From: Gavia stellata
Lineage: Eukaryota; Chordata; Aves; Gaviiformes; Gaviidae
DNA: 64,000 bases
Direction: 5' to 3'
Assembly: GCF_030936135.1 (NCBI RefSeq)
Contig: NC_082596.1
Location: forward strand, 16,840,155-16,904,154
A program made the position numbers and the translations under genes. Positions 11,848 through 24,073 of this stretch are shown here, one piece after another; position 1 is the first letter of the stretch; each line of letters opens with the position of its first letter. The notes under the pieces were generated by a model, which saw only the letters and a list, made by a program, of their open reading frames with translations, ran no database searches and was not told the origin of the DNA.

Positions 11848-14800
11848 GTATGTGATCCATTTTTTCAAGTGAAATTGTTAACTGAAAATGTTCTTGGCAC
11901 ACAATAAAACATTGTGCAATCTGTTATTTGTCTTAGAGATAATTTCAGAGTGGCTATATTCTTTCTATATCTGACTTATGACTTGCTAGGGGATGGTTTC
12001 TTCGATTTAGGAGTATTGCAAATGTACTTTTATTTACATAATATATCTCTGAAAAATGATAGTGGTGGAATTTCAGCGACAAAAAAAAATGCCATGTCTT
12101 TTCTTACCATCCCCTTGAGTCGATATCAAGCAAATAAATGGCAGATGATTTTTCAAAAGCTAAAAGAAAAAAGAGGGGAAAATACTTTTAAATTCAACTT
12201 AAGAAAGTTTTTATATTTAAATCAGTATTATCTTCTTTCCTTTCTTTCTCGAAGTGTAGAATACTGCATGGAAAAAGCTCCATTAGGCAGATATGGGTTT
12301 TTTCCCCCCTCCATTAACACACAGACTTACCAATATGTCAGGAAAATTTGAACCAAAGTATCTAGATCTGCAGTACTGTCTAGTTAGCCTGTATACAGTC
12401 CAGATTTTTCTTTTCTTTGCTTTATAGGGCTTTTTTTTTCTGTCCTTTTCTCTGACTCTTCTGTCAGTTGCCACAAAGATAGCAAAATCTCTAAACTTTC
12501 CTTATCTGCCAAAAATATCTGTAACAAAAACATTTTAAAACATTGCATTTAGTCTTGTTTAATTTTGACTGAGGTAACAGTCACGATGTTTACTTTCTTG
12601 ATTTCTGATTTTTCTTCACTGTGTAGTCAGGACTCCTTTCTCTGTCCTCTAACTGCCATGAACTGCATTTAAACAGAAGTTATTTTGAAATGGTTTGGGA
12701 TGTGTAACCAGGAGGAAAATACAGACTTAGCTGAACACCTACCAGAGATGCTCACCAGTATTTTTAGTGTGTGTTAACCAAGAGCATTCACGAAGTCCCA
12801 CAGAGAAGCAGTAATGCTAAAAGGCTAAGGACTATCTTTATACCTTGAATTATATATGTGCGCATGTTGTTTTAGTAGGCTGAGTCTGTATTGTAATAGT
12901 TCTCTTACCACAACAGGAAATCTTTCTTTTCTCTTAGTTCTGAGTGACTTCATGGTTCAGAAGTTATCGGGGAAAAAAAAAGTAAAATGCAGGGCATACA
13001 TATCCCAGTAGGTGTGGTTGACATTAAAGAGAAGACACTTGGTTCCCAAGCATGTGTGTCTTCTACTCTAAGGACTCACAGTAGGCATTTAAGAAGCCTA
13101 TTAAGACCACACGGAGTGTCAAAATTTCTGTAACACGAGCTGGCATTCTGTGTGAAAGCCGTCTCGCTGTAGCCCATGCTGCCTGTGGATCAGCTCAACC
13201 ACAAAGACAACAGAGCCAGCCCCAAGACACAAGTTGAACACTTCCCCTAAGAAGTTGTCTGTTTTTATCAACATAGCATACAGTGCCCTTTCATGTGGAG
13301 CAGATGTAAATAAGAGGATGTACAGACGCCTGTTCTTTTATTTTTAACCTCCGTCCCCAGCCGTACTTCTCAAAGTACTGTTTTGAGAAGGTCATACGTG
13401 GCTTTTAAAGGTCTGGATGCAGCACCATTTGGAGCGCATCAGTGCTGCTCCCAGAATCGCCAGGTGGTCCTCCCTTCGCAGAGCGATACATATCTTCAGT
13501 GCCTCCGTAGGCGCCCGGCCGTGGCTGGCCTGGGAACGGGGGCTCAGGCTTGAGTCTGCAGCTCACATCTCATGTGTGGTACTGCAGGCTGCTGCCACCG
13601 GACCACACGCAATTTGGCAAAGAGAAACATCCATCATTGTATACAGCATTGGCAAAGATAAGAGCATAGAAAAAGTTGTAGCACATCTGTCTTCTGCCCA
13701 TAGCTAGCATGTGAACACAAATGGATCAAACCAGCTGGTGATGAATATCAAATCCAGAACCACACAGTGGAGAGTGCAGGGAAGTTCTATATATATATAT
13801 TTTCTCTAGGTAGGCTGGGGAAGATGAAGATAAATAGTGGATGAGAATTTGGCTTACTACCTGCATAGTCTGATTATTTGTTCCATAATCTCCCCTGTTC
13901 AGCTAGCAGCTAACTCACTGGTGGCAGACTCCTCCTTTCTCTCTGATCCTTACTGCTGTCCTGTCTGAGCTTTCTTAAATGGATCCTGAAAGTGTACTTG
14001 CAGATTTTGCAATAGTGGCTACGTCTGGAAGGAGGACTGAGCAGAGGAAGGTTCGGGTCTTTACATCCATGTGGATTCCAGGTGTTTTTGGGGTAGAGCC
14101 GGACTCAGCCACACAGCAATGTCAAATGTCTGGATCCAGGCCTGTAAAATTTTATTGACAACGGGTTTCCTAATAAAGTTAGTTTCTCTTTGTTTGGCAA
14201 ATAGAACTAATTACATGAATAATGGACTGTGGGGCCAGACTCTAGAATATCCATATAATCCTGTTTGAAGTTTATGGGCAGTAGGAGGGGGAGCTTTTGC
14301 TATAGAGAAACTGATACCTGCTTAGGAAAAATACATTCTCTGAAACCTCAAAGTTACTTACTCGCCTAAATCTGTTTCCTTCCTGATAACTTCTTTAAGT
14401 ACTCCTGATTATGTCCTTTAGGTGTAGTTTTGCAAAGCTACATTATATGTAGTTCTCCAGGTATGAACATTAGACTGCAAAAGTTTAGTTTTCTGCTTAG
14501 TTTTTTTATATTATTTTAAAGGAAGTATTCATTTAAAATTATTTCTGCCAGGCCATTATCTTCTGAAAAGATAATGAAACCTGTAATTCAGTCACTCTGA
14601 TGGTAGTGTTTTTGTGCTTTAAAGTTGTCTTTTATTTAAGTTCAGTCTCACGGGGACCATTTTTTTAATATAAAGTTCCAGTTTTCTGCCTAGACTAAAA
14701 ACCTGCTTGACAAAAATTTTCTGAAAAATTGATGTATTCATACAGTACAGAATGCTTTAAAAAGTGCCAGGCTTATAATCTGTTATTTATCTTGAATAAT

Positions 14801-14872
14801 TCTATAGGGTTTTTTGCTTTTTTCTTTCTTTTTTTTTTTTCCTTTCTTTCTTTTTTTTTTTTTCTGTGGTAG
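11848..14872 (+). other. TRPS1 intron (phase 1), about 3.0 kb
   Basis: The intron runs from a GTATGT donor to a TAG acceptor. It contains no supported gene. A 145-codon open frame at 11914-12351 is AT-rich and resembles nothing known. Other content is a short TA run at 13788-13801, a small GC-rich patch near 13.49-13.56 kb and the exceptionally long pyrimidine tract before the acceptor. Confidence 0.8.
14806..14872 (+). promoter_or_regulatory. Extended polypyrimidine tract and TAG splice acceptor of the main coding exon
   Basis: From about 14811 to 14865 the sequence is almost uninterrupted T with scattered C (T5-15 runs and CTTTC units). It is followed by CTGTGGTAG at 14864-14872. The tract is several times longer than a typical one, and the acceptor uses TAG rather than CAG. 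A long tract may compensate for the weaker acceptor triplet. This is inference; the splice itself is supported by the reading frame on both sides. Confidence 0.7.
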
Positions 14873-14874
14873 AT

Positions 14875-15801
14875 ATGGTCCGGAAAAAGAACCCCCCTCT
14901 AAGAAACGTTGCTAGTGAAGGTGAGGTACAGACCCTTGAGTCTACAGGTACTGAAAGTGAAGAGTCTGGAAGGAAAAAAGAATTTTCCGCAGAGCAGATG
15001 CAAGAAAACACTGACCAGGGTGATGCGGCAGAGTTAAATAACAAGGAGGAACTTTGCACGCATGTCCAAGAGCCATCTTCCAGCATTAAAAAGGACTTGA
15101 AAAGCTCAGTGCTGAGTGAAAAGGCTGGCTTCAATTATGAAAGCCACAATAAGGGAGGAAATGTTCCATCCTTCCCTCATGATGAGGTGACAGACAGAAA
15201 TATGCTGGCTTTCTCATCTCCAGCTGTTGGGGGAATCTGTGAGCCCTTGAAGTCTCCTCAAAAATCAGATGCAGATGACACCCAAGATGTGGTCTGTACC
15301 CCGTCAGGAGATGCAGCGGAGACAAATGAGGAGCATCAGATGTCGCCAAAAGCTTCAGATGAAACAGTGCAAGTGCAAAGTGGTCAAACTGATGGCCAAG
15401 GCTCAAGCCCGGTCCCCATGGCCTCCAAAAACCCACAAGTGCCTTCAGATGGGGGTTTAAGGCTGAACAAATCTAAAGCAGATTTGTTGGTAAATGATAA
15501 CCCAGATACGGCGCCTCTGTCTCCAGAGCTTCAGGACTTCAAATGCAACATCTGTGGATATGGTTACTACGGGAACGACCCCACAGATCTCATCAAACAC
15601 TTCCGCAAGTACCACCTAGGACTGCACAACCGCACCAGGCAGGATGCTGAGCTCGACACTAAAATTTTGGCTCTCCACAACATGGTGCAATTCAGCCACT
15701 CCAAAGACTTCCAGAAAGTCAACCGCACTGTGCTTTCAGGAGTGCTGCAGGACATCAATTCCCAGAGGCCTGTCTTATTAAATGGGACTTATGATGTGCA
15801 G
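14875..15801 (+). CDS. TRPS1: TRPS1 coding exon, residues 1-309 (main start, first zinc finger)
   Basis: TRPS1 is a nuclear DNA-binding repressor of GATA-dependent transcription that acts in cartilage, hair follicle and kidney development. Human loss-of-function causes tricho-rhino-phalangeal syndrome. This exon starts at 14873. The ATG at 14875 (A at -3, G at +4) opens [17 protein letters not shown]. Residues 1-215 are a low-complexity region rich in Ser, Glu, Asp, Lys and Gln with several Ser-Pro sites. The first C2H2-type finger follows, with Cys224, Cys227, His242 and His247, then a conserved stretch through YDVQ at 306-309. The donor GTTTGT (15802) is in phase 0. Read-through would add 36 residues before a stop at 15910-15912. 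The match to vertebrate TRPS1 is beyond doubt. Confidence 0.97.
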
Positions 15802-18627
15802 GTTTGTATTTTCCCAGCCTCCCCGCTTCTGCTAGCTGCCTTCTCAACTGCAAAGTCAGTTATTTGCAAAGCGTCTCCTACCTATGCAGTTAAACTATTT
15901 CATATAACCTGATTAAGCCTTAAGAAACGTTTTGGTCTATTTTAGCCAGGCTTTCTGCAGGTCTGCTGAGCATCTTGTACAGTAGAGGAGTACTTGGCTT
16001 TTTGACCAGTGATATTTCTGTGTATGATTTAGTCGTGGTAATCAATAGCAAAAGATCTTACACAGCAAACAGGCAAATTGCTGAATTGGTAATCATATCT
16101 ATCTGAAGGACTCGCTGTCAGGGAAAGAAAAGAGCAAATAATAATGAAAAATAACAACCAGATAGACAAAAGACAGCAGCTGGAAATTAAAAATGTAATC
16201 CTAAATTATCAGCTGCCGGGAGTCAAGATTTGGCTTATTGATTCTTTATTAAGATAAAATAAATGGCAAGTCTTGGCAACTCTAAAGTTGTTTAGTGCCA
16301 GAAAAACAGGATGCACAATGGGTATTTAAAACATTTCAAAAAGGAACAGTGATCCTCACTGTCCTTCATGTTAGTGAGCACTGAAGGAAAGGACTATTGC
16401 CTCAGTCATTTTCTTATCTACTTGGAGCAGGGAAAAAGCTACAGATACTGCTGTAAAAAAAAAAAAATAATCTTATTTTTACCGTGAAAGAGTGGATTCA
16501 AAAGTTTTTTCATGGAGTCTCTGTTAGTTTATCAGCTAATATTTAATTAGTTAAAAAAAACCCGCTGCTTTAAAAAAAAAAATCCTCTTGTGCGTGAGCT
16601 GAGAGATGCGGTATGATACCTCAATATTCTATGATATAAAAATTCAGATTTTAAGGAAAAAACCCCAAGTTACAAAGTTTGCGCACAAAACGAGTTCAAG
16701 TGTCCATCCAGTTTCAAGTGTATGGTTGTATAGGACACATTGTCTGACCTGGTAGTAATCACGAGACAAAACTCAGAGTATGTTAAAATAAAATAAAAAG
16801 GCAGAAGGTGGAAAATATTTAATAATGCTTGCAGAGACTGTAGCTATAGGAAAGAAATTTTGCAAAACCAGTTAGGATGGCTAACGTCTAACTTCAAGTA
16901 AGAAGCTGAAACCAGAACACAAGTCAGGAACTTGAAGCTTTTTAAGTGATTTAAACTTTTCCTCTCTTTTCAGAAACTCTACAACTTCTTTGTGGAGCAG
17001 CAAATCAAACTAAGGTCATTATTATGCGTAAAAGCTGCAATCTTTGAACTCCTGTCTTATTAAAAGATCACTTCACTGTCTTGTGTCAGACACTCTCTCC
17101 TGTCAAACTGTGATTAGAAAGCAAATACGTGATTTAGTTAAAAGAGGTTAGAAGTGAATAATGTCAGAATGTGAAATGATGGTTTATAATTAGCACACAG
17201 TATGATGTTAATACCTGGATTTCCTGCTATAGTTTCAGTTTGCTGACTCCGGGGACAGCATCTTAGAGCAACTGATCCATGCTGTCAGGAAGACATTCAA
17301 ACTGGAACAGCTCAGGCATACAGTATAGAGGAATTTGAGTTTCTAAACACACTTTCATTTCCTCCAAACAATTGTTTCGTTCGGTCCTTACTTATTTATA
17401 GGAAAGTTTATGCTTGATTAGAATGAGCTGGACACTTTTCCTATGCAGTGCTTTCAGAAATAAAACAGATGTGTGAGCTATCTGAGTTTGAACTGATAGA
17501 AGTAGAAATAAAACAGCTGAACCTAGACTATACTTGTCTACTAAACCCTGGCAGTAAGATACTGCAGGGGAGACAAAAAGCGGTAGGAAACAGCCCATAG
17601 ATAATCTACTTAAGATCAGTCTTTTCTCAGACGAAAAACATTTTCCAAAATAGAACAGACAGCCTATACAATGTTGGCAATTTATTTTAAAGAAAAAAAA
17701 TTGGATCTGGAAACTTAATTTTTAAGAGTGCTAATTTTCCCTGCCCAATTTGGGAAGAGAAGATTAAATAAGCTTTTGTGCCAAATGCCATACTTCATCA
17801 CTTGCACATGCACCAGATGTTGATCCAGAACATGTCAGAAGATAAGTAACTGATTAATATTTTTATGCTTTCTCCTCCCCCACTCCCGATACAGAGCAGC
17901 TTTGTGAGATTCATAAACACAGTAAAAGAATGTCTGAAAATCCCCTTTGCATCCACACATGTTTATATTGCTACTATGTCCATTTTGGAGTGGATTTTTC
18001 TCAGGCATCTATCTGAACGGCTGGCGTCTCCTGCCGCCGCAAGGGATCGTATCGATTAGAGCTCAGGTTAAAATTGGTTCAGTCAAACTCCTGTGTAACA
18101 TGGAGAGGGAACTGAACCTGAATAATTGGTTCATCTAAACAATATTATTTTGTATAGGTATAGGGCTAAAGGAAAATAATCCCTTTGTAATTAACTTCAA
18201 ATAGTAGTGGACTGGGCTTAAGGTCTGATTTATTGATTCCCTTGCACTTAACAAACTGTTCTGTTGTAGCTGGGGTGGAAGTTACCGATGGATTTATGGT
18301 CTCAGGCCAGGGGGCTGGGTGCGGAAGCCAGAGGATGAAGATGACTGACTTTGATCTGGCTCACAGTGGTCAGTCGGAGACCACGGTATATGAAGATTTG
18401 TAGTAGTGAGGGATGCTCTTGAGCCCTGTAGTTTGCATTGGTAACAAAAGCAAACAAAAAGCAATGGAAAAATGTCTGGGTGCAGAAAAACCCGGTATCT
18501 CCTATCCTATCTGCAGATAGGTAGGGATGTGGTCCCTTTGCCAAGGGCTTTGGAAGGAAGAAATCAAATGCATTTTTGGACTTAGACCACAGAAGTGAAG
18601 TCTGTCCCAGAAAACTTAAACACACAC

Positions 18628-18668
18628 ACCCGCCCCAACCAAAAAACCCACCCCCCAACCCTAAACCC
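18628..18668 (-). other. C-rich tract with G-quadruplex motif on the minus strand
   Basis: Six runs of three or more C occur in 41 bp. On the minus strand, 18668-18647 reads GGGTTTAGGGTTGGGG, then two G, then TGGG. That gives four G runs with loops of 4, 2 and 1 nt. The GGGTTTAGGG part resembles telomeric sequence, but there is only one unit pair. A CA run immediately precedes it. Confidence 0.5.
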
Positions 18669-19534
18669 AGCTTTTAGGGGTTTTTTTTGTATCGCAGTCA
18701 ACAAAACAGTAGGGATACACATTTGGCTTCCCATCCAGGTATGCAAATGCTGGGACTGTGTTTTGTAGTACCTAAAGAGGATTTGACTGGGAACTGTATA
18801 AATAATCCGAGCTTTCTGGCATTACTGTTGTGTAGATTTTTACTTGATTTGAATATTTAATCCAGCAAGATTCCTTTGTCGTCTTTGAAAATGTTATTTT
18901 ATTTTGAAAATCTTCTGTACTCTTTGTTCCCATTTTCTTCCTCAGAGGTTTTTGGTTCATTGAGTTACAATAAATTCTATAGGATTGGGTAAAATCACTG
19001 AGCTGTTTCTGGGAGATTAACTTCCTTGCCAGTATAGATTTCAGAAAACATTTGCTAGCACATCTCTGAATTCCCAGAGAATGTGTTAATCAGCTTTATT
19101 GCTTTTATCAGAGTAATATTTGAAGTGAGTTCAATGGATCAACTTTTGCTGATGCCCCTCATTACTTTTTCCTCATATTTAGTTAATTGATCAATCTCTA
19201 TAGGCAGTTTTGTCTTGCTGGATGTTTTAGCCTATGTACGGCTTTGTGGATGTGCCTAAAACAGTAGACTTTAGACCGGATCGAAAGATTTACTTGAAGT
19301 AAAATTCAGGTGACTAAGTTAACAGCTATGATGCTGAAAACCATTGCTTTGCTGCTGTATGATTAAGTCTGCTTCTGTGTTTGATGTAATGACTCTTTAA
19401 TGTATATGGAAAGGTCTGGAGACAGGCAAGTTGCTGGCAAGTAGGCAGGAGTCTTCTTTCCATCCCCAGTTATTTTTGTGAGTGGGACAGCTTCAACAGA
19501 AAGGTTGAGAGTGCTGTCTTCCACATAGCAGCTT

Positions 19535-19690
19535 ATAGCTAAGGGGTAGGACATCGCCCAGCGAGGGAGAAGTGGGCTTGGATCCCCTCTGACAGAGCAA
19601 GGAAAGGAGCCTACTTTTCCTGTTTCCTGAACAAGTGTTCAAGCCATTAGGCTATTGTATAAAAGGGAGCATGACCCCATTTCCTGATAC
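19535..19690 (+). repeat. Decayed tRNA-like composite SINE
   Basis: The block reads 'agctaaggggtaggacatcgcc...gggcttggatcccctct' (an A-box/B-box-like pair with tRNA-like spacing), continues 'ctgaacaagtgttcaagccattaggctattgtataaaaggg', and resembles tRNA-derived repeats of turtles and archosaurs that carry a 'ccctaaccactaggcta' block. It is divergent, and its subfamily is not assigned. It is not a functional tRNA gene, because no cloverleaf can be completed. Confidence 0.4.
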
Positions 19691-21438
19691 ATTTTAAAAG
19701 AAAACAGTGTCCCTCAAATAAAGGACAGAAATGTCTGCGTTCAGGTGAGGGCTGCAGAGGCATGTCCCAAGGGAGAAGGGTATTCATGCAGTCATGAATA
19801 AAGACATACTGCAGCGCTCAGCAGTTCTACGGTTGACTCCAGGCAGCTTCACACTGTGTGTGCTACCTTTGAGGAGCTTCCTGCTCAGCTGGGCCTGGTT
19901 CTGGAGCTTATTGTCACTGACCTGTCTCCTCTTATGTTCAGCCATTAAAGAGATTCAGACTTCTGTCTGAAAGTACTAAAAAGTGGTATCTTTTTTTAAA
20001 TCCAGCCCTCTCATTTTGATTGTTTCATGGTTTTAGATACTAGACTGCCATAAAAGATAAGACAAGTTTCTGAAAAGCCATGGACTGATAAAAGCCATCC
20101 AAAAGTTTCTTGATGGTATTTCAGTGAGCCTGGGGAAAAAGAAAAAGAAGAAAGTACTGCATTATTTAACTATCCTACAGACTAATGAGAGACTGGCAGC
20201 AGATTTTTTCTTTTATGGGTCTAGACATCCAATATTATAAGAGTTGTCCTATACCACTCAGCCTAATCCTTTATATGAATATGGGTAACAACTTTTCCAT
20301 GATTTTCACAGCAACCGAGAGCACTTCTGGATGTCCAGCTACCAGGCTGCTCAGTGTCCTAGAAAGTGGCAGAAGTGCCCAGGCACGCAGAGTGTGTAAA
20401 GCTCTTCCTTTTGTCTCCTTTATAAATCAGCGGTGAGCTCCATGTGCCTACACAAAGTTACGCATGTGTGTTTTTTAGCATTCTGGATTTCAATATATCA
20501 AATCTGGCAGCTTTTCTGTTCTCATGTTAGAAGTGTGTGACTAGTACAAAGTCTGGTCTGACTAGGATCCAGCTGAATGAGAACCAGGTTTTATTAGTAG
20601 CTTCTGCTTTTTATCCTCCATTCTTATATTAGCAGTTTGATTGAATATGAAGCTGTGAAGGTAAGACTAAAAAAACTGTAGGGGGTCTGTAAGGGTACAG
20701 ATGTAATCAACATCCCTTCTCATGATAAAGGTTTTCCTCTACATTTTTGGTGGTTTTGGCAAAGGGACTCTTACAGATACAGTGAGAATCTAGACTGGAG
20801 GCATAAACAAGTACGGCATTTACTTTTGTATTAGTAACAAATCAAACCTTCTTAAAGTTCAACTTTGTCATCAAGTGGGCTTCCTACAAGGTGACATGGA
20901 TACATAACTAGCTGACATGAGCAAATGAAGACATGTATGTGAATGGATTTCATTTTCCTCACATGCTTAGACAAATGGATCAAAATTTTACGTTGTTGGT
21001 TGTCTTGACTTCAGCTCAATTGTCCATAAAACAGCAATTAGATCTAAATAAACTGACCAATTATTGCTGGATATGATGTATCCTGATCTCTTGCACTAGC
21101 TTGTGCTATGCTAGGTCTTGAAGGGTGTGCTAGAACAGAACTTGCATGAAAGTATGATGTGTCCCAGAAGGCCCATTTAATCTGTCAGCCACATTGCGGA
21201 CTCTCCCTGGGGACTTCCCTGCTTAAACTGAAGGCCGTCAAGCTATCTTGGGTGTTGCACCTGCGTGTGTGCATACCTGTTTATTTTGAGTCTTATTTCT
21301 GGGTCATGATCAGGCTTGGAGACTGCCTTGCTCACTTAGAGAGTCACACCTCATGAACACAGGAGTCAGTCATTTCTTTTAAACCACAGACATGAAAAAG
21401 AAATGGTGGCAGGTGGAGAAATGGGTGGTGGTAAAACA

Positions 21439-21540
21439 CATGTATATATATTCATATGCATGTGCTTGTGTGTGTATACGTATATATGCTTCTTTTTCTC
21501 GTATATATGTATCTGCACATACACATATATATAAAAATAC
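21439..21540. repeat. AT/GT-rich purine-pyrimidine tract
   Basis: Alternating TA, TG and CA dinucleotides broken by short inserts (for example GTGTGTGTATACGTATATAT). This is a degenerate microsatellite cluster. Confidence 0.7.
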
Positions 21541-22080
21541 TATGTGAAAAAGCACCTGTGGTCTTACAGGCATCTAAATTCTATATTGACTATAGCTCAT
21601 TGCTCATAAGTAATGATTTATATTATTATATGTAGTAGAAGTTCTTTATATTATTTCTGTGGAGACATTAGCAAGTTTACTATTCAGAACGATGTGCAGT
21701 GATTTACAGCGTGTCAGCTGCTAAATAGTAAGTGCTGGGGAACATTCACTTGCTTTGTGACAGAAAGGAGCTATTTTAGCCTTCTTTCAGTGAGACATAG
21801 TCTACCCTCATATTAGAGCATTCAGATGGGCAGTTTCTGTGGAACAACTGACGTGATGTATATTCACAGCCTTCAAGGCAAAGTTGTTTATGTGTCAATA
21901 TTTCTCATCTTTATGCCAGGGATATCTGGTAGTGTTTGAAAAGAGGTTGATGAAGAAAGTTGGTGAGACTAGTAATAGTCACAGATATATGTAAAGATAT
22001 ATACTGCTAAACTAGCCCACAGAAATGATAAGAGCTCAAAAAATAAAGTTGCTGGGGAAAAAGGAAAGCAGCTAGGTTTT

Positions 22081-22156
22081 CTTCTGGTGTAAATCAGTGC
22101 AAGTTTGCCTTGAAGTCTGTGAGGCTGTGTGAGTTTACAGTAGCTAAGGAACTGGT
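22081..22156. repeat. Decayed palindromic repeat (MITE-like), copy 2
   Basis: The left arm TCTGGTGTAAATCAGTGCAA, then GTTTGCCTTGAAGTCTGTGA, and the right arm GTGAGTTTACAGTAGCTAAG are imperfect reverse complements ('ctggtgtaaatcag...' against '...gagtttacagtag'). They flank a 'cttgaagtc' centre. This is the same design as the copies at 5940-5996 and 35264-35338. Confidence 0.5.
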
Positions 22157-23598
22157 AATTTTATCTATACAGAGAGAGAATAGAAGGGATGGTGCTTCTT
22201 TTAGGTGCTAGATATTAGTCTGCTAGCATTAGCTAGCAAATGAAAGTCTTGATTCTGTGTTCCTTACTTTTGTTGGTTTTGCACATCTGGTCCCTGGACC
22301 TTAATTTAAGTCCTGTTATTGTTCTGTCACAGTCTTTGTTTTAAAAATACCTTTTAAATTCTAATGTAAAAACAGTACTGGCTTCAACGGCAACAGAATA
22401 AATCTTGAGAAGAATACACTCATCTTGAATGAATGTGACCCAATAATTTCCTTTCTTGTTTTGGTAAGTACGAATAGCCCAGAAAGCCAGGAGTTTGCCC
22501 TGAGTCTTTGCCTCACTTGTGCAACATAGTCCTGTCTACCTAGAAATTAATCACAGTATGGTAAATAGTTTTAAGAACATACTCTGAAGATTCTCCTAGT
22601 TTTACATGCAGAGAGCGAGCGAGTGAGAGGGAGTGAGTTCTCCATAGTGGAGGTTAGAGAACTGGGTGGTGTTACACAAACTTGCATGAAAGCCAGGAAT
22701 CTGTTCTGGCCTGCACGACATGAAGAACTTCATAAATGTGGGATGGTTAAAATGTTCTGGATGCTATATTGCACAAAGCAAATGAATAATCAAGAGCATT
22801 AGAAAATATCTTGGGATTAGAAGATTAAGAGTAATTGGCAAAGGCAGACTGGATGGCTCAGGAGATTGGTAAGGGATCTAGAGCCTTCCACCTCCTGATT
22901 AGCCAACGATGTAACCCAGGTAATCAAAAAAAGATTTATTAACGTTTGATGTTCCAGTCCAGATGATTGGTCCAGTTTATAATCAGTAGTTGCAGAAGAA
23001 GCCAGGGGTCAAAGACAGCTTTACCCTGTGCATGTAAGTCTTGTGGTTGAATCTCTTATGTGGATGTAGGCCACTAGTTTCTGCTGGTAGAATTTTTTTT
23101 CATGAAACCTATGGTTACAGGAGCTAGCAAACTTTGTCTTCCTTGGTAATTTTTTTCATTTTCTGTAAGCAAGATTTGTAAACTGCTTCGGCATAATGAA
23201 AGTTAGGATTGAACTTCGAAAAGGAGGTGGGAGAATAAGAGTAGGGTAGCATTTGGATCAAGGGCAGATTAAATATCAAAGACACTTCTGAAAAAAACCT
23301 GAAAGTACCTCTCCTTGCCCAAGTCCATCTATTCCATGATATCATTGTTTTCGGTCTGACTAATTAAGGTAATATAGACATATCTGCTGGAAACATATAG
23401 TGCAATTACACAGCTTTGTTGAAGTACTTGCCAACATGCTTTAGAAAGTACATCTTGAAACATTGTCAATTATCGTGTTATCTTTTCTACTCTTTCTGGC
23501 TATTTTTGGAAATGTGCGTGGTGTATGAGGAGATAGCTTAGTTGTATTAACACATGAACGTCAATCCTTGTGGTAAATTCTTTCCCAGTCTTTTAGAT

Positions 23599-23652
23599 TT
23601 TGATAATTTTCCTCATTAATGAATGAATTAAACAATTAAGAATTTTGAGTTT
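23599..23652 (+). repeat. 54-bp direct repeat, copy A
   Basis: The repeat begins TTTGATAATTTTCCTCATTA and ends AAGAATTTTGAGTTT. It is identical at all 54 positions to copy B at 24074-24127, 475 bp downstream. The flanks differ beyond one base on either side. It contains AATTAA and TAAT cores and the partially symmetrical TTAATGAATGAATTAA. Confidence 0.95.
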
Positions 23653-23814
23653 CAGGGAGTCTTACTGTGAAATATATTTCAGTTTAATTGCCGACTGAGA
23701 CATGGCTTTGAATAGCAATTTTTGAAGAATATCAGTGCAACCATCTCAAGTGCAAAATGCAGAACCCATTCTAATAACTGTCTTCCTCTATACAGCATAA
23801 TAATGCCAACTATA

Positions 23815-23925
23815 TTGCCGTAATTGAGGTGCTGCAGGAGTAAGTGATAATCCCAAGGTCTCACAAGCAAGTGACAGTAAAGGAAAGAACTAAATCAGTC
23901 CAAATAGATGCCGTGTATGTAAGGT
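23815..23925 (-). repeat. Decayed SINE fragment, antisense
   Basis: The plus strand reads 'attgaggtgctgcaggagtaagtgataatcccaaggtctcacaagcaagtgacagtaaaggaaagaac'. This corresponds to the antisense 'gaggcacagagaggttaagtgacttgcccaaggtcacacagc...' segment of old tRNA-derived SINEs. It is divergent and its length is uncertain. Confidence 0.4.
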
Positions 23926-24073
23926 TCCCTTTAAAAAGAGAATTATTAAGATTAATTAAAAGATTAATTTTCTTCTGTGCTTATTGAAGGAACTGTTGAT
24001 CTACAGGTGCTCTTATATTTTCAGTGCAAGCTGTACCTGTACTTGTGACTGCCGCTAGTTATGTCAGCTGCAC

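Noticed and set aside
11914..12351. 145-codon open frame on the plus strand
   Set aside because: The composition is AT-driven, no family resemblance, it lies within a spliced-out intron and has no splice or regulatory context. Frames of this length occur by chance in 64 kb.
14866..14874. In-frame GTG start giving MVDMVRKK
   Set aside because: These bases lie in the intron's acceptor (AG at 14871-14872). The mature message joins at 14873 and the strong ATG at 14875 is the family's start.
14802..15134. Open frame antisense to the main TRPS1 exon
   Set aside because: It is a mirror of the conserved coding exon plus the pyrimidine tract (read as Lys/Glu runs). It has no independent support.
18659..18668. 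Interstitial telomeric repeat
   Set aside because: Only about one and a half imperfect units are present. It is better described as a C-rich/G-quadruplex motif.
19535..19690. Functional tRNA gene
   Set aside because: Box-like motifs exist, but no acceptor stem or full cloverleaf can be built and the segment continues as a SINE-like repeat.
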